Origin: Mesorhizobium mediterraneum
GTDB lineage: Bacteria > Pseudomonadota > Alphaproteobacteria > Rhizobiales > Rhizobiaceae
DNA length: 64,000 bases
Assembly (NCBI RefSeq): GCF_002284565.1
Contig: NZ_NPKI01000032.1
Coordinates: forward strand, 124,390 to 188,389
Direction of reading: 5' to 3'
The stretch's first letter is position 1; every line of letters begins with the position of its first letter. Under the pieces are notes generated by a model that saw only the letters and a list, made by a program, of their open reading frames with translations, ran no database searches and was not told where the DNA came from. This document shows positions 9,662-17,279 of this stretch, in pieces. The translations under genes and the position numbers were made by a program.

Positions 9662-9765
9662 TGCATGTCGCGCAAAAGTGTGCAGCGGTTTTGCGATAAC
9701 GACATGCATAAAACAACAACCTAAAGCGCGTCGCGTGAGGTCGGTCGAACGCGACGCGCTTTAGG
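9662..9765. repeat. Composite palindromic repeat, copy 1
   Basis: This element has two hairpins. The first runs from TGCATGTCG (9662) to CGACATGCA (9708), with inner AAAAG/GGTTTTGCG pairing. The second has perfect 17-base arms (9720-9736 and 9749-9765, beginning CCTAAAGCGCGTCGCG) and a 12-base loop. The first hairpin recurs at 12887-12933, and a variant of the second at 39754-39798. It lies between the convergent SGNH hydrolase and small membrane protein genes. Confidence 0.8.
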
Positions 9766-9922
9766 TCCAATGCCCCAGCGCCGCTGTGATCGAAATCGCC
9801 GCCATCGCCAGCACCGCCAGTTTCCAGAAATCGCTGCGCCGCTTCAGCCCCGGCCAGCCGAGCGGCTTGATCAGCTGGATGACCATCATGGCGACGATGA
9901 CGAGCGCGAGGAGTTTCGACAT
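9761..9922 (-). CDS. Small membrane protein, unknown
   Basis: This 53-residue protein has two hydrophobic segments (LLALVIVAMMVIQLI and LAVLAMAAISITAAL) joined by a short basic stretch, so it is probably a two-span membrane protein. The ATG at 9922 follows AAAGGCGG; an upstream ATG at 9943 has no better ribosome site. I do not recognise the family. The last five bases overlap the palindromic repeat. Confidence 0.6.
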   Translation of the reverse strand: MSKLLALVIVAMMVIQLIKPLGWPGLKRRSDFWKLAVLAMAAISITAALGHWT

Positions 9923-9988
9923 GCCGCCTTTGACCAGCATCACAAGCGGCTGTCAAAGCGCTCCTTTCGCTCGCTCGCGATAGAGTTG

Positions 9989-10942
9989 CTATGCCAGCGG
10001 CTTGAGGCCGGCCTCGATCGCAGCCCGGTTCGGTTCGAGGAACGGCGGCAAGGCCAGCCTTTCGCCCAGCGTTTCCAGCGGCTCGTCGGCGGTGAACCCG
10101 GGGCCGTCGGTGGCAATCTCGAACAATATGCCGTTCGGCTCGCGGAAATAGAGCGAGCGGAAGTAGTATCGTTCGACCTCACCGCTTGACGGCAGACGGA
10201 ACTCGGCCAGCCGCGCCGTCCATTGATGCAAGGTCTCCTGGTCGGGCGCCCTGAACGCGACGTGGTGGACCGCCCCGGCGCCTTGACGTGCCGGCGCAAG
10301 ACCCGGCTGCACCGCGACATGAAGCTCCGCCGCCGGCCCGCCTGCTCCCATTTCGAAGACATGAACCAGACCCTCGCCATCTGGCGACGCATAATCACGC
10401 GCCTTGCGCATGTTCATCACCCGGGTCAGCACGGCCTCGGTGTTGGTGATGTCGGGAACGCTGATGATGATAGGCCCGAGCCCGCGTATCTGGTGCTCGA
10501 CTGGGACTGGGCTTTGAGACCAGGGATGGCTGTCGCCCTTGCCGCCATCGCTGACGAGGCGCAGGCGCTGGCCCTCTGGATCTTCGAAATCCAGCGACGG
10601 ATAGCCGCCGATGTCGCCGATCTCTCCCGTCGCGACGGCCTCGCCGGCCAGGCGATCCTTCCACCAGGCAAGACTTTCGGGGCTGGCGACCCTCAGGCTC
10701 GTCCGCACGATGCTGTTGGTGCCGCGCCGTTCGCGTCCGACCGGCCAGTCGAAGAAGGTGATGTCAGTGCCAGGCGTCGCCTCTGCATCGGCATAGAAGA
10801 GGTGATAGGCTGACGTGTCGTCCTGATTGACCGTCTTCTTGACCAGCCGCAGCCCCAAAGTGCCGGTGTAGAAACGAAGGTTTCCCGGCGCATTGGCCGT
10901 GATTGCGGTCAGATGGTGAATTCCTGTCAGTTGCAGGCTCAT
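9989..10942 (-). CDS. Ring-cleaving dioxygenase-like VOC protein
   Basis: This protein of about 317 residues contains two vicinal-oxygen-chelate (glyoxalase) modules, one beginning near residue 5 (GIHHLTAIT) and one near residue 150. The arrangement matches the MhqO/PcpA-like proteins annotated as ring-cleaving dioxygenases, Fe(II)-dependent enzymes linked to hydroquinone detoxification. Likely metal ligands are His residues in HHLTA and in VHHVAF and a late Glu in ILFEIATDGPGF. The ATG at 10942 was chosen over 10948 because AGGGAG abuts the earlier one and is correctly spaced for the later one. The actual substrate is not shown. Confidence 0.85.
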   Translation of the reverse strand: MSLQLTGIHHLTAITANAPGNLRFYTGTLGLRLVKKTVNQDDTSAYHLFYADAEATPGTDITFFDWPVGRERRGTNSIVRTSLRVASPESLAWWKDRLAGEAVATGEIGDIGGYPSLDFEDPEGQRLRLVSDGGKGDSHPWSQSPVPVEHQIRGLGPIIISVPDITNTEAVLTRVMNMRKARDYASPDGEGLVHVFEMGAGGPAAELHVAVQPGLAPARQGAGAVHHVAFRAPDQETLHQWTARLAEFRLPSSGEVERYYFRSLYFREPNGILFEIATDGPGFTADEPLETLGERLALPPFLEPNRAAIEAGLKPLA

Positions 10943-11138
10943 GGTCATCTCCCTGATCTCCGAGGAATTTTCTCCCTCAATATCAGAACGCCGGCCCTAT
11001 CGCTGCTGCGAATTCCAACCGTCCGTCGTTGAAAGCTAAACGACTCAACCCCGGCAGAGCGACAAAAAAGCCTGCTTCTCTCGTGCAGGCGGGATCGGAA
11101 CCGGCAAAACCTGGCACGCTCGCCAAAGACCGCTCAGC

Positions 11139-11162
11139 CTCCTGACAGACTGCTGTCAGGAG
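11139..11162. promoter_or_regulatory. Palindromic operator, copy 1
   Basis: CTCCTGACA, a 6-base spacer (GACTGC) and TGTCAGGAG form a perfect palindrome upstream of the DUF1127 gene. The same arms recur at 12043-12066. In both copies the palindrome is followed by a conserved GTGC(G/A)ATAGTG block, probably the promoter -10 region. The best candidate binder is the WYL-domain regulator at 12960. Confidence 0.7.
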
Positions 11163-11204
11163 GGGTGTGCGATAGTGTCTCCATCGAAAGAGAGGAGACC
11201 AGCC

Positions 11205-11369
11205 ATGAACGGTTTTACCATTCCGCACAGCGTGCAGCGCTATGTCGGCAAGATCCGGACGATGCGCAACGAGATCCGCACCCGGCGTTTCATGAATGGC
11301 TTGCCGCAGAGCATCCGCAAGGACATCGGTTGGCCGGATAATTACGAAGGCCGCCACGGTCGCGGGTGA
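11205..11369 (+). CDS. DUF1127 (YjiS-like) small protein
   Basis: This 54-residue basic protein ends with the DUF1127-like pattern RTRRFMNGLPQSIRKDIGWPD. DUF1127 proteins are short, arginine-rich and often act in RNA or phosphate-related regulation in alphaproteobacteria. The ATG follows AGAGGAG. It lies 42 bases downstream of the first CTCCTGACA palindrome and 77 bases ahead of the DJ-1/PfpI gene, so both may share the regulated promoter. Confidence 0.75.
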   Translation: MNGFTIPHSVQRYVGKIRTMRNEIRTRRFMNGLPQSIRKDIGWPDNYEGRHGRG

Positions 11370-11446
11370 TTTTTCGCGGCAGCGGCTGGATGCGGACGCC
11401 AAGGCGCCCAGATATAGATCCGGCGGGCCGAAGGACGGAGCAGGAA

Positions 11447-12049
11447 ATGTCCGAACAGAAAACCATCGGCGTCGTTTTCATCGATCGCTTCGCCGACTGG
11501 GAATACGGCCTGCTGGCGGCTTCGGCGGTCGAATGGTTCGGCGCACGCGCGGTGTCGCTGACGCCGAACGGCAAGCCGGTGACCTCGGCCAGCGGATTTA
11601 TGCTGACGCCCGATCGCTCCACCGAGGTTGATGAAAACACCGATCTCGACGCCGTCGCGGTCATCGGCTCCGACCTATGGGTCGATGCACCGCCTGATAT
11701 CTCCGGACTGCTGACGGCAATTGCGGCACGCGGCGGCGTGATCGGCGGCATCTGCGCCGGCACATTGGCGTTGGCGCGTGCCGGCCTGTTCGACAAGGCC
11801 AAACACACCAGCAATGGTCGTGACTGGATCAATGAAAAGGAACCGGCTTACCCCGGCGCCCAGAACTATCAGGACGTGCCCTATGCCGTCGCCGACGGCC
11901 GCATCGTGTCCGCGCCGGGTTCGGCTCCCGGCACCTTCGCTCTTGCCTATTTGAAGACGCTCTATCCCCAGAGAACAAGCGACCTCGCGCAGATGCGCAC
12001 GCTGTTCGCCAGGGAGTATGCCGAAGGGGAACATGCTGAAGCCTCCTGA
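11447..12049 (+). CDS. DJ-1/PfpI family protein
   Basis: This 200-residue protein has the DJ-1/PfpI fold. It begins with a KTIGVVFIDRFADWEYG strand-and-acid segment carrying the family glutamate. The nucleophile elbow GGICAGTLALA holds the conserved cysteine near residue 102. Members include glyoxalases, chaperones and amidases; the exact activity is not clear. The ATG at 11447 was chosen because it follows GGAGCAGGA, although the frame is open to 11366. The gene ends inside the second CTCCTGACA promoter region. Its neighbours suggest stress or carbonyl/DNA-damage defence (inference). Confidence 0.85.
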   Translation: MSEQKTIGVVFIDRFADWEYGLLAASAVEWFGARAVSLTPNGKPVTSASGFMLTPDRSTEVDENTDLDAVAVIGSDLWVDAPPDISGLLTAIAARGGVIGGICAGTLALARAGLFDKAKHTSNGRDWINEKEPAYPGAQNYQDVPYAVADGRIVSAPGSAPGTFALAYLKTLYPQRTSDLAQMRTLFAREYAEGEHAEAS

Positions 12050-12066
12050 CAGTATGGTGTCAGGAG
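12043..12066. promoter_or_regulatory. Palindromic operator, copy 2
   Basis: CTCCTGACA, spacer GTATGG and TGTCAGGAG form the same palindrome as at 11139-11162. It overlaps the last codons of the DJ-1/PfpI gene and stands 36 bases before the VOC gene. The downstream GTGCAATAGTG also matches copy 1. Confidence 0.7.
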
Positions 12067-12102
12067 CGGCGTGCAATAGTGCGACAGTATCAGGAGACTG
12101 AC

Positions 12103-12468
12103 ATGGCCTTCATCCCTGCAAAAGCCTCGGCATGGTTCGAGATCCCCGTCACCGACATGGATCGGGCGCGCGCCCTTTATGGATCGGTGCTTCAGAACGA
12201 TCTCGCTCTGGAGGAGAGCGGCCCGAACCCACTGGCCATGTTCGCCACGCAGGACCGAATGGCATCCGGTCACGTCTACCCCGGAAAACCCGCGGCACCG
12301 GGAACCGGCCCGACCATCCATCTGTCGGTTGCCGCACCGATCGAAGATGCCATGGAACGGGTGAGGCAGAACGGCGGCCAGGTCGTCTCGCCGGCGATCT
12401 CCATTCCGGCCGGCACATTCGCCTATTGCCTCGACCCGGACGGCAACAGCTTTGGGCTCTTCGTCTAG
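12103..12468 (+). CDS. VOC (glyoxalase-like) family protein
   Basis: This 121-residue, single-module vicinal-oxygen-chelate protein begins with the typical WFEIPVTDMDRARALYG. It ends with the DPDGNSFGLF block that usually carries a metal-ligand acid in this fold. Such proteins are often small detoxification or antibiotic-binding proteins; the substrate is unknown. The ATG at 12103 follows CAGGAG. It overlaps nothing and is followed 7 bases later by an unknown gene, with which it is surely co-transcribed under the second palindromic operator. Confidence 0.87.
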   Translation: MAFIPAKASAWFEIPVTDMDRARALYGSVLQNDLALEESGPNPLAMFATQDRMASGHVYPGKPAAPGTGPTIHLSVAAPIEDAMERVRQNGGQVVSPAISIPAGTFAYCLDPDGNSFGLFV

Positions 12469-12475
12469 GTGCCGC

Positions 12476-12886
12476 ATGGCAAAAAGCTGGAACGACAGGC
12501 TGAACGCACCGGGCATCAACGGTATCAAGCCGACGCCGCGCACTGTTGGCGACGTCGTCGAGGGCCAGCCGATGCTGGTGCCGACGGCACGGCAGGTCGA
12601 TGATTTCATCCGCTCCATCCCAAAGGGCGTCGACATGGACGTCCGTGCATTGCGCACCGCGCTCGCCATCGAGCACGGTGCCGAAGTGACATGTCCGGTC
12701 ACTATCGGCTATCATCTGCGCACTGTCGCCGAGGCCGCCAACGAGGATTTGGAACGCGGCATGCCGCTGAGCGACATCGCGCCGTTCTGGCGGGTGCTGG
12801 ATGCAAAGACGCCGACAACAGGGAAATTGTCCTTCGGCGCGGCATTCGTCGCCGCGCAGCGCAAGCGCGAAGGGCTCGAACCATAA
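12476..12886 (+). CDS. Unknown protein, possible alkyltransferase-like fold
   Basis: This 136-residue protein is not one I recognise with confidence. The part from about residue 60 to the end (a helix-turn-helix-like IGYHLRTVAEAAN, then FWRVLDAKTPTTGKLSFG and a basic tail QRKREGLEP) is reminiscent of the DNA-binding half of O6-alkylguanine alkyltransferases. The catalytic PCHR motif is absent; the only cysteine is in VTCPV. The start lies 7 bases after the VOC gene, so the two form an operon. The stop codon abuts a palindromic repeat at 12887. Confidence 0.6.
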   Translation: MAKSWNDRLNAPGINGIKPTPRTVGDVVEGQPMLVPTARQVDDFIRSIPKGVDMDVRALRTALAIEHGAEVTCPVTIGYHLRTVAEAANEDLERGMPLSDIAPFWRVLDAKTPTTGKLSFGAAFVAAQRKREGLEP

Positions 12887-12933
12887 TGCATGTCGCCCAA
12901 AAGTGGGAACCGGTTTTGGGACCACGACATGCA
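12887..12933. repeat. Composite palindromic repeat, copy 2 (half element)
   Basis: TGCATGTCG (12887-12895) and CGACATGCA (12925-12933) enclose CCCAAAAGTGGGAACCGG and its partly complementary partner. The sequence matches the first hairpin of the repeat at 9662. It begins on the base after the preceding gene's stop codon. Confidence 0.8.
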
Positions 12934-12959
12934 TAGAAACAACACCGAGGGACCATACG

Positions 12960-13679
12960 ATGCGCCGTGCCGACAGGCTCTTCCAGATCGTGCAGCATCT
13001 GCGCGGTGGCCGTCTGGTCACCGCCCAGAAGCTGGGCACGTGGCTCGAGGTTTCCGAGCGGACCATCTACCGCGACATCGCCGACCTGCAATCGACTGGT
13101 GTGCCGATCGACGGCGAGGCCGGCGTCGGCTACATGATGAGGGAGGGTTTCGACCTTCCGCCGCTGATGTTCACGCGTGATGAGATCGTCGCGCTGGTCG
13201 CCGGCGCCCGCATGGTGCGCGCGTTTGGCGGCGCTGCCATGGCGCGGGCCGCCGACGAGGCGCTGGTCAAGATCGGCGCCGTGCTGCCCGACGCCGAGAA
13301 GGACCGCATCGCCCGCACCGAGATCCACACGCCGATGTGGGTGGTGAGCGACGCCGCCCGCGAGGCAATCGACCTGATCGAGCGCGCGGTGGAAAAACGC
13401 CAGGTGCTGACCATCGACTATTCCGACGAGGCCGGCCGCAGCACCGCGCGCGACATCAGGCCGCTAGGCCTATGGTTCTGGGGCAAGGTGTGGACGCTGG
13501 TCGCATGGTGCGAGATGCGCGACGATTTCCGCGCTTTCCGTATCGATCGCATCGCTTCGGTGGTCATAGCCGGCCGCGTCTTCAAGCCGGAGCGCGGCAA
13601 GCAGCTCGCCGATTTCTATCGTGCGGTTGAGCGCAGCGAGGATTACGGCATGGCACCGGACCGAGCCGCGCGAACTTAG
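12960..13679 (+). CDS. YafY-type WYL-domain transcriptional regulator
   Basis: This 239-residue regulator has an N-terminal winged helix-turn-helix (residues 1-60, including VSERTIYRDIADL). A WYL domain follows at about 135-215 with KVWTLVAWCE and FRAFRIDRI. YafY-type regulators commonly repress small detoxification genes next to them. The ATG at 12960 starts the conserved sequence, although the frame is open to 12801. It lies just after the VOC and unknown genes and is the best candidate to bind the two CTCCTGACA palindromes. The ligand is unknown. Confidence 0.88.
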   Translation: MRRADRLFQIVQHLRGGRLVTAQKLGTWLEVSERTIYRDIADLQSTGVPIDGEAGVGYMMREGFDLPPLMFTRDEIVALVAGARMVRAFGGAAMARAADEALVKIGAVLPDAEKDRIARTEIHTPMWVVSDAAREAIDLIERAVEKRQVLTIDYSDEAGRSTARDIRPLGLWFWGKVWTLVAWCEMRDDFRAFRIDRIASVVIAGRVFKPERGKQLADFYRAVERSEDYGMAPDRAART

Positions 13680-13692
13680 GCGCGGCGCCTTT

Positions 13693-13839
13693 CCTTCTCC
13701 CCTTGTGGGAGAAGGTGGATTGGCGCGCAGCGCCAAGACGGATGAGGGGTGTTGGAAGAAACTCCAACGCCGCGATCCGTCCGGCACCCCTCATCCGACC
13801 GAGCTTCGCTCGGCCACCTTCTCCCACAAGGGGAGAAGG
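13693..13839. repeat. Long palindromic intergenic repeat
   Basis: CCTTCTCCCCTTGTGGGAG (from 13693) is the reverse complement of the right end, CTCCCACAAGGGGAGAAGG (to 13839). The inner parts also pair around GGATGAGGGGTG and CACCCCTCATCC. The repeat fills the space between the convergent WYL regulator and trcR. This type of sequence is frequent between genes in Rhizobiales. Confidence 0.8.
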
Positions 13840-13854
13840 ACGGGGCGCCGTTCC

Positions 13855-14550
13855 TCAATCCTCGTCGTCGGTATCCTCGTCCTTCGACTTCAGCGCCGAA
13901 AGCTTGGCAAAGACGGCGTTGGCGTCGAGTTCCGCATCCTCGTCCTTTGGCTTCTCCGGCGCCGGCACCAGCCGCTCGGTCAATGCAGCCGGCAGCAGCG
14001 TGTCGCCGGCCGGCTGTGCCTGCTCGCGGCCACGCGAGGCGCGGTTGACTTCCATGTCGAGATCGATCTGCGAGGCGAGACCCAGCGTCACCGGATCCAT
14101 CGGCTGCAGATTGGCCGAGTTCCAGTGCTTTCTGTCGCGGATCTGGTCGATCGTCGACTTGGTGGTGCCGACGAGGCGCGCGATCTGCGCGTCCTTCAGC
14201 TCGGGATGGTTGCGCACCAGCCAGAGTATGGCGTTGGGCCGGTCCTGGCGCTTCGACAACGGCGTGTAGCGCGGACCTTTGCGCTTGGATTCGGGCACCC
14301 GCACCTTGGGGTCGGACAGCTTCAGCCGATGGTTCGCATCCTTCTCGGCACGTGCGATCTCGTCGCGGGTCAGCTGGCCGGTCATGATCGGGTCCATGCC
14401 CTTGATGCCTTGCGCCGATTCGCCGTCGGCGATCGCCTTGACCTCGAGCGGATGCAGCGAGCAGAACTGCGCGATCTGCTCGAAGGACAGCGCGGTGTTG
14501 TCGACCAGCCAGACGGCGGTCGCCTTGGGCATCAGCAGCGTATTGGCCAT
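13855..14550 (-). CDS. trcR: Cell cycle transcriptional regulator TrcR (DUF1013)
   Basis: This 231-residue protein matches the DUF1013/TrcR family, which is nearly universal in alphaproteobacteria and is annotated as a cell-cycle-linked DNA-binding regulator. Family features are MPKATAVWLVDNTALSFEQI at the start and a central helix-turn-helix-like DAQIARLVGTTKSTIDQIR near residue 120. The tail (from about residue 195) is acidic and low-complexity, ending DEDTDDED. The ATG is preceded by GAAGGAT. The gene is isolated, with a palindromic repeat downstream. Confidence 0.92.
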   Translation of the reverse strand: MANTLLMPKATAVWLVDNTALSFEQIAQFCSLHPLEVKAIADGESAQGIKGMDPIMTGQLTRDEIARAEKDANHRLKLSDPKVRVPESKRKGPRYTPLSKRQDRPNAILWLVRNHPELKDAQIARLVGTTKSTIDQIRDRKHWNSANLQPMDPVTLGLASQIDLDMEVNRASRGREQAQPAGDTLLPAALTERLVPAPEKPKDEDAELDANAVFAKLSALKSKDEDTDDED

Positions 14551-14925
14551 TTTAAAATATCCTTCTCGTTCGCCCGCGTTCCCGCGCGGGCGGTGGTTTT
14601 AGAGCCACCAAAATGGGAAATTCGCGGTCTGTATAACCGCTCTCTCGCCATTTCGCAACGTTTTTGGCGCGTGGCGGCGAGGACGGCGGGAGATATCGAA
14701 CCTGTCAAGGCAGCCCTTCAGCTTCGGCGCCGTGCATCGGCGTTTCGGCTCCGCAGGTTATGGCTTGGCCGAGCGCCAGAAGAGTAGTCCTGCTCAGGAT
14801 CAGCACACCATCGGCGAGATGGGATTGAGGGCAGGATCGCCTTATTCAGCGGCGATGCAACTTGCGCGAGAGCTTCCGTGTGCTAGGCTTCATCAGCCAA
14901 ATGTGCGCAGCAACGGAAGGCCATC
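14551..14925. other. Divergent intergenic region, trcR / LuxR gene
   Basis: This 375-base gap separates the divergent trcR and LuxR-type genes and should hold both promoters. A perfect 8-bp stem (CGCCCGCG at 14571-14578 with CGCGGGCG at 14585-14592) would lie in the trcR 5' leader. A second small stem, GGTGG/CCACC, overlaps it at 14592-14609. I see no convincing gene. Confidence 0.5.
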
Positions 14926-16068
14926 ATGACTGAGGTCACCATTGAATCAGTCTCCACCGTTGTTGGTCAGATCTACGAGGCCGCCTATGATCAGGAGCGC
15001 TGGCCTGATGTGGTCGTGGGGCTGCGCGACCTGTTCAAGGCATCGCGAAGCTGTATCGCGCGGCTCGATCAGCAGGCGTTCAGCGCGGTCGGGACTGTCG
15101 ATGACCCGGGGCTGTGTTCTCCCGAGGCGGCAGCGGCACACATGCGTGACCCCATCAGCACGGTCGCGGCAGCGCTGCCGGTGGGCAAAATCTATGATCG
15201 GACGCGGATAGCTGGAGACGTGGCGGCGTTCCGTCGCCGCGAACTCTGGCAAGACTGGATGAGGCCGCGCGACATGCATCACGGGCTCGCCTCCAATCTT
15301 CTGGCTTCCAACGGCTCCTATTGGTTTTTCGATATCCATCGCGGCTCGAAGCAGGGCGCATTCGGTGCCGACGACATCGATCTGCTGCAGAAGATCGTGC
15401 CGCATATGCTGCGCGCTGGGGAGATCGGCCGGCAGTTGGAGAACACGTCGGCGCTGGCATCGGCCTTCTCGCATCTGCCCTTCGGCGTGTTTCTGGTGGA
15501 CGGCTTTCAGCGTGTCGCCCAAATGAACGAGGCCGCCGAGGCAATGCTGGCACGGCCCGACAGCCCTCTGGCACTGAATGGCGGCACGATCGTCGCCTCC
15601 AATCTCAGGGATGCGCAGCAGCTTCAGCGGCTGGTCGCGAATGCCTGCTCGCTCCATGGCGGCGCCATGCTCGGGACCGGAGGAACGCTGCTGGTGCCAT
15701 CGGACCGCGAGCGATTTGACCTGACACGGTTGGTGCTGACGGTTGCCCCATTCGTCGACGCCCGCGCCTATGGCCTGGCGTCGGAGCGTTGCGCGGTGAT
15801 CATGGTCACGGAGGTCGCCCGGCGCATTCCCGACAGTTTCGAGACCCATATCCGCTACCTGTTCGATCTGACGGCGGCTGAGGCGAAGCTTGCAACAGCC
15901 TTGGCATCGGGGCGGTCGCTGAAGGAAACCGCGGCGAATTCGAACATAACCGTGAAGACCTGCCGCACTTATCTGGAACGGATCTTCTCCAAAACCCGCA
16001 CCCATCAGCAGAGCGAGTTGGTTGCATTGCTCAAGAACACGGAGCCGCTCAGCGGGCGCGGCCCGTAA
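14926..16068 (+). CDS. LuxR-family transcriptional regulator
   Basis: This 380-residue protein has a C-terminal LuxR-type helix-turn-helix at about residues 310-370 (LTAAEAKLATALASGRSLKE, then TVKTCRTYLERIFSKT). The N-terminal 300 residues are not a recognisable autoinducer-binding or receiver domain. A central stretch near residue 185 (FGVFLVDGFQRVAQMNEAAE) looks PAS-like. The start follows GGAAGG. It is probably a regulator sensing an unknown signal and is not adjacent to a luxI gene. A short hairpin follows the stop. Confidence 0.85.
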   Translation: MTEVTIESVSTVVGQIYEAAYDQERWPDVVVGLRDLFKASRSCIARLDQQAFSAVGTVDDPGLCSPEAAAAHMRDPISTVAAALPVGKIYDRTRIAGDVAAFRRRELWQDWMRPRDMHHGLASNLLASNGSYWFFDIHRGSKQGAFGADDIDLLQKIVPHMLRAGEIGRQLENTSALASAFSHLPFGVFLVDGFQRVAQMNEAAEAMLARPDSPLALNGGTIVASNLRDAQQLQRLVANACSLHGGAMLGTGGTLLVPSDRERFDLTRLVLTVAPFVDARAYGLASERCAVIMVTEVARRIPDSFETHIRYLFDLTAAEAKLATALASGRSLKETAANSNITVKTCRTYLERIFSKTRTHQQSELVALLKNTEPLSGRGP

Positions 16069-16090
16069 CCCACCAACAAAACGTCCTCAT

Positions 16091-16106
16091 GTCGGCATTT
16101 GCCGAC
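16091..16106 (+). terminator. Short hairpin after the LuxR gene
   Basis: GTCGGCA and TGCCGAC form a perfect 7-bp stem around TT, 22 bases after the stop. It is weakly followed by T residues, so it is a candidate terminator only. Confidence 0.4.
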
Positions 16107-16195
16107 TGTTAGAGGGGAAGTGTTTCATCCACATTTCGCTTCGGTAGCGGCGATCTGCCCTTGGGAGAGCTGACGCCGCCGATGTGGGCTGATCG

Positions 16196-16813
16196 ATGTT
16201 GGAAACCGGGCACGCTGTCGCGGCGGGGTTGTTTCCGTTCGCCATTTCCTATGCGCTATTGGCAATGCTGCCGGGCGCCAACTTCGCTGTCGTCGCGCAG
16301 GCCGGGCTAACCGCTTCGCGCGCCACGGCGCTTTCGGCTGCCGCCGGTATTGCCCTTGGCGCGAGTTCGCTGGCGGCGATCGTCGCAACGGGAGCCAGCG
16401 CGCTGCCGCCGGGGGGCATCGCACACCAGATGGCCGCCAGCCTTTACGGCGCAATGCTGGTCTTCATCGGCTGGAATTCGATGCGGCGGGCGCTGTCGAT
16501 CAAGGCTGGCGCCAACGCGCCGAAGCCGGTTCCAATCGTTCGATACTTCCGGCTGGGATTTATCACGGCAGCGGCAAATCCTGCCACCGCGCTGTTTTTC
16601 GCATCCTCGACGCTGAATTTAAATGCTCGCGGGGCAACTCACCTGTCCGTGGTCGCATTGGTGTTTGCCATTGCGATCGCCTGGTTTGGTCTTCTCGGCC
16701 TTTCCATCTCCCAACCGGCCACACGGCGATTTTACAGTCGTTTCCGAAAGCATGCGGACATCGTGCTGGGAGGGGCCCTGGTGGCGCTCGGCTTTGCCGC
16801 ACTTGGTTATTGA
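16196..16813 (+). CDS. LysE/RhtB-family amino acid exporter
   Basis: This 205-residue protein has about six hydrophobic segments and the LysE-family N-terminal pattern LLAMLPGANFAVVAQAG. A second signature is GFITAAANPATALFFAS near residue 121. Members export amino acids or related small molecules across the inner membrane. The ATG at 16196 has only a weak, distant purine-rich site, so the true start may be a nearby GTG. It stands downstream of the LuxR regulator in the same direction but 127 bases away. Confidence 0.85.
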   Translation: MLETGHAVAAGLFPFAISYALLAMLPGANFAVVAQAGLTASRATALSAAAGIALGASSLAAIVATGASALPPGGIAHQMAASLYGAMLVFIGWNSMRRALSIKAGANAPKPVPIVRYFRLGFITAAANPATALFFASSTLNLNARGATHLSVVALVFAIAIAWFGLLGLSISQPATRRFYSRFRKHADIVLGGALVALGFAALGY

Positions 16814-17006
16814 GAAAGATACGCGCAGCCGCCGCTGTTACACAGAGTTCAAACGACAAAACCCGCCAGACAGGGTCCAGCGGGCTCGGAACCGGCGACG
16901 GGAAAACCCGTCTGTTGCGGCTCTGGCTTCTAAAGCATGATCTCGGACCGAAACGCCGCTGCACAAAAAGGCGGCTTGATGCTTTCGGGCGAGATTACAC
17001 TCGAGA

Positions 17007-17147
17007 TCAAAGCGCCTTGCGGGCGATCCTCTCAATGTCGGCACGGTTGATGCCGAGGTCGTTGAGCTGACGGGCGTTCAAGCGGTTCAGTTCGCGCACG
17101 GTTTCATTGTACATGCGCCAGTTACGGAAAGCACGGATCGGGTTCAT
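17007..17147 (-). CDS. DUF1127 small protein
   Basis: This 46-residue gene encodes a classic DUF1127 protein. It begins MNPIRAFRNWRMYNETVREL and continues with the conserved LNARQLNDLGINRADIERIA. The ATG at 17147 follows a perfect GGAGGA ribosome site. Such short arginine-rich proteins regulate carbon or phosphate use and RNA turnover in related bacteria (family knowledge). The upstream gap of 130 bases should hold its promoter. It is distinct from the first DUF1127 gene at 11205. Confidence 0.9.
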   Translation of the reverse strand: MNPIRAFRNWRMYNETVRELNRLNARQLNDLGINRADIERIARKAL

Positions 17148-17279
17148 GGTAGTCCTCCATCGTTTCGATGCCGCTCAAATAGGCATCGTTGATGAAAAGT
17201 TGAACAGACGCTTTTGCATGGCCGCAATGCGTTTGTTGCATTGCACAATTAAGCTTTTGTTCAGCTTGTTTACCGCCCG

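Noticed and set aside
17232..17247. TTGTTGCATTGCACAA-like sequence upstream of the DUF1127 gene at 17147, similar to a PhaR box.
   Set aside because: The key CTGC core is not present, so the likeness is too weak to call.
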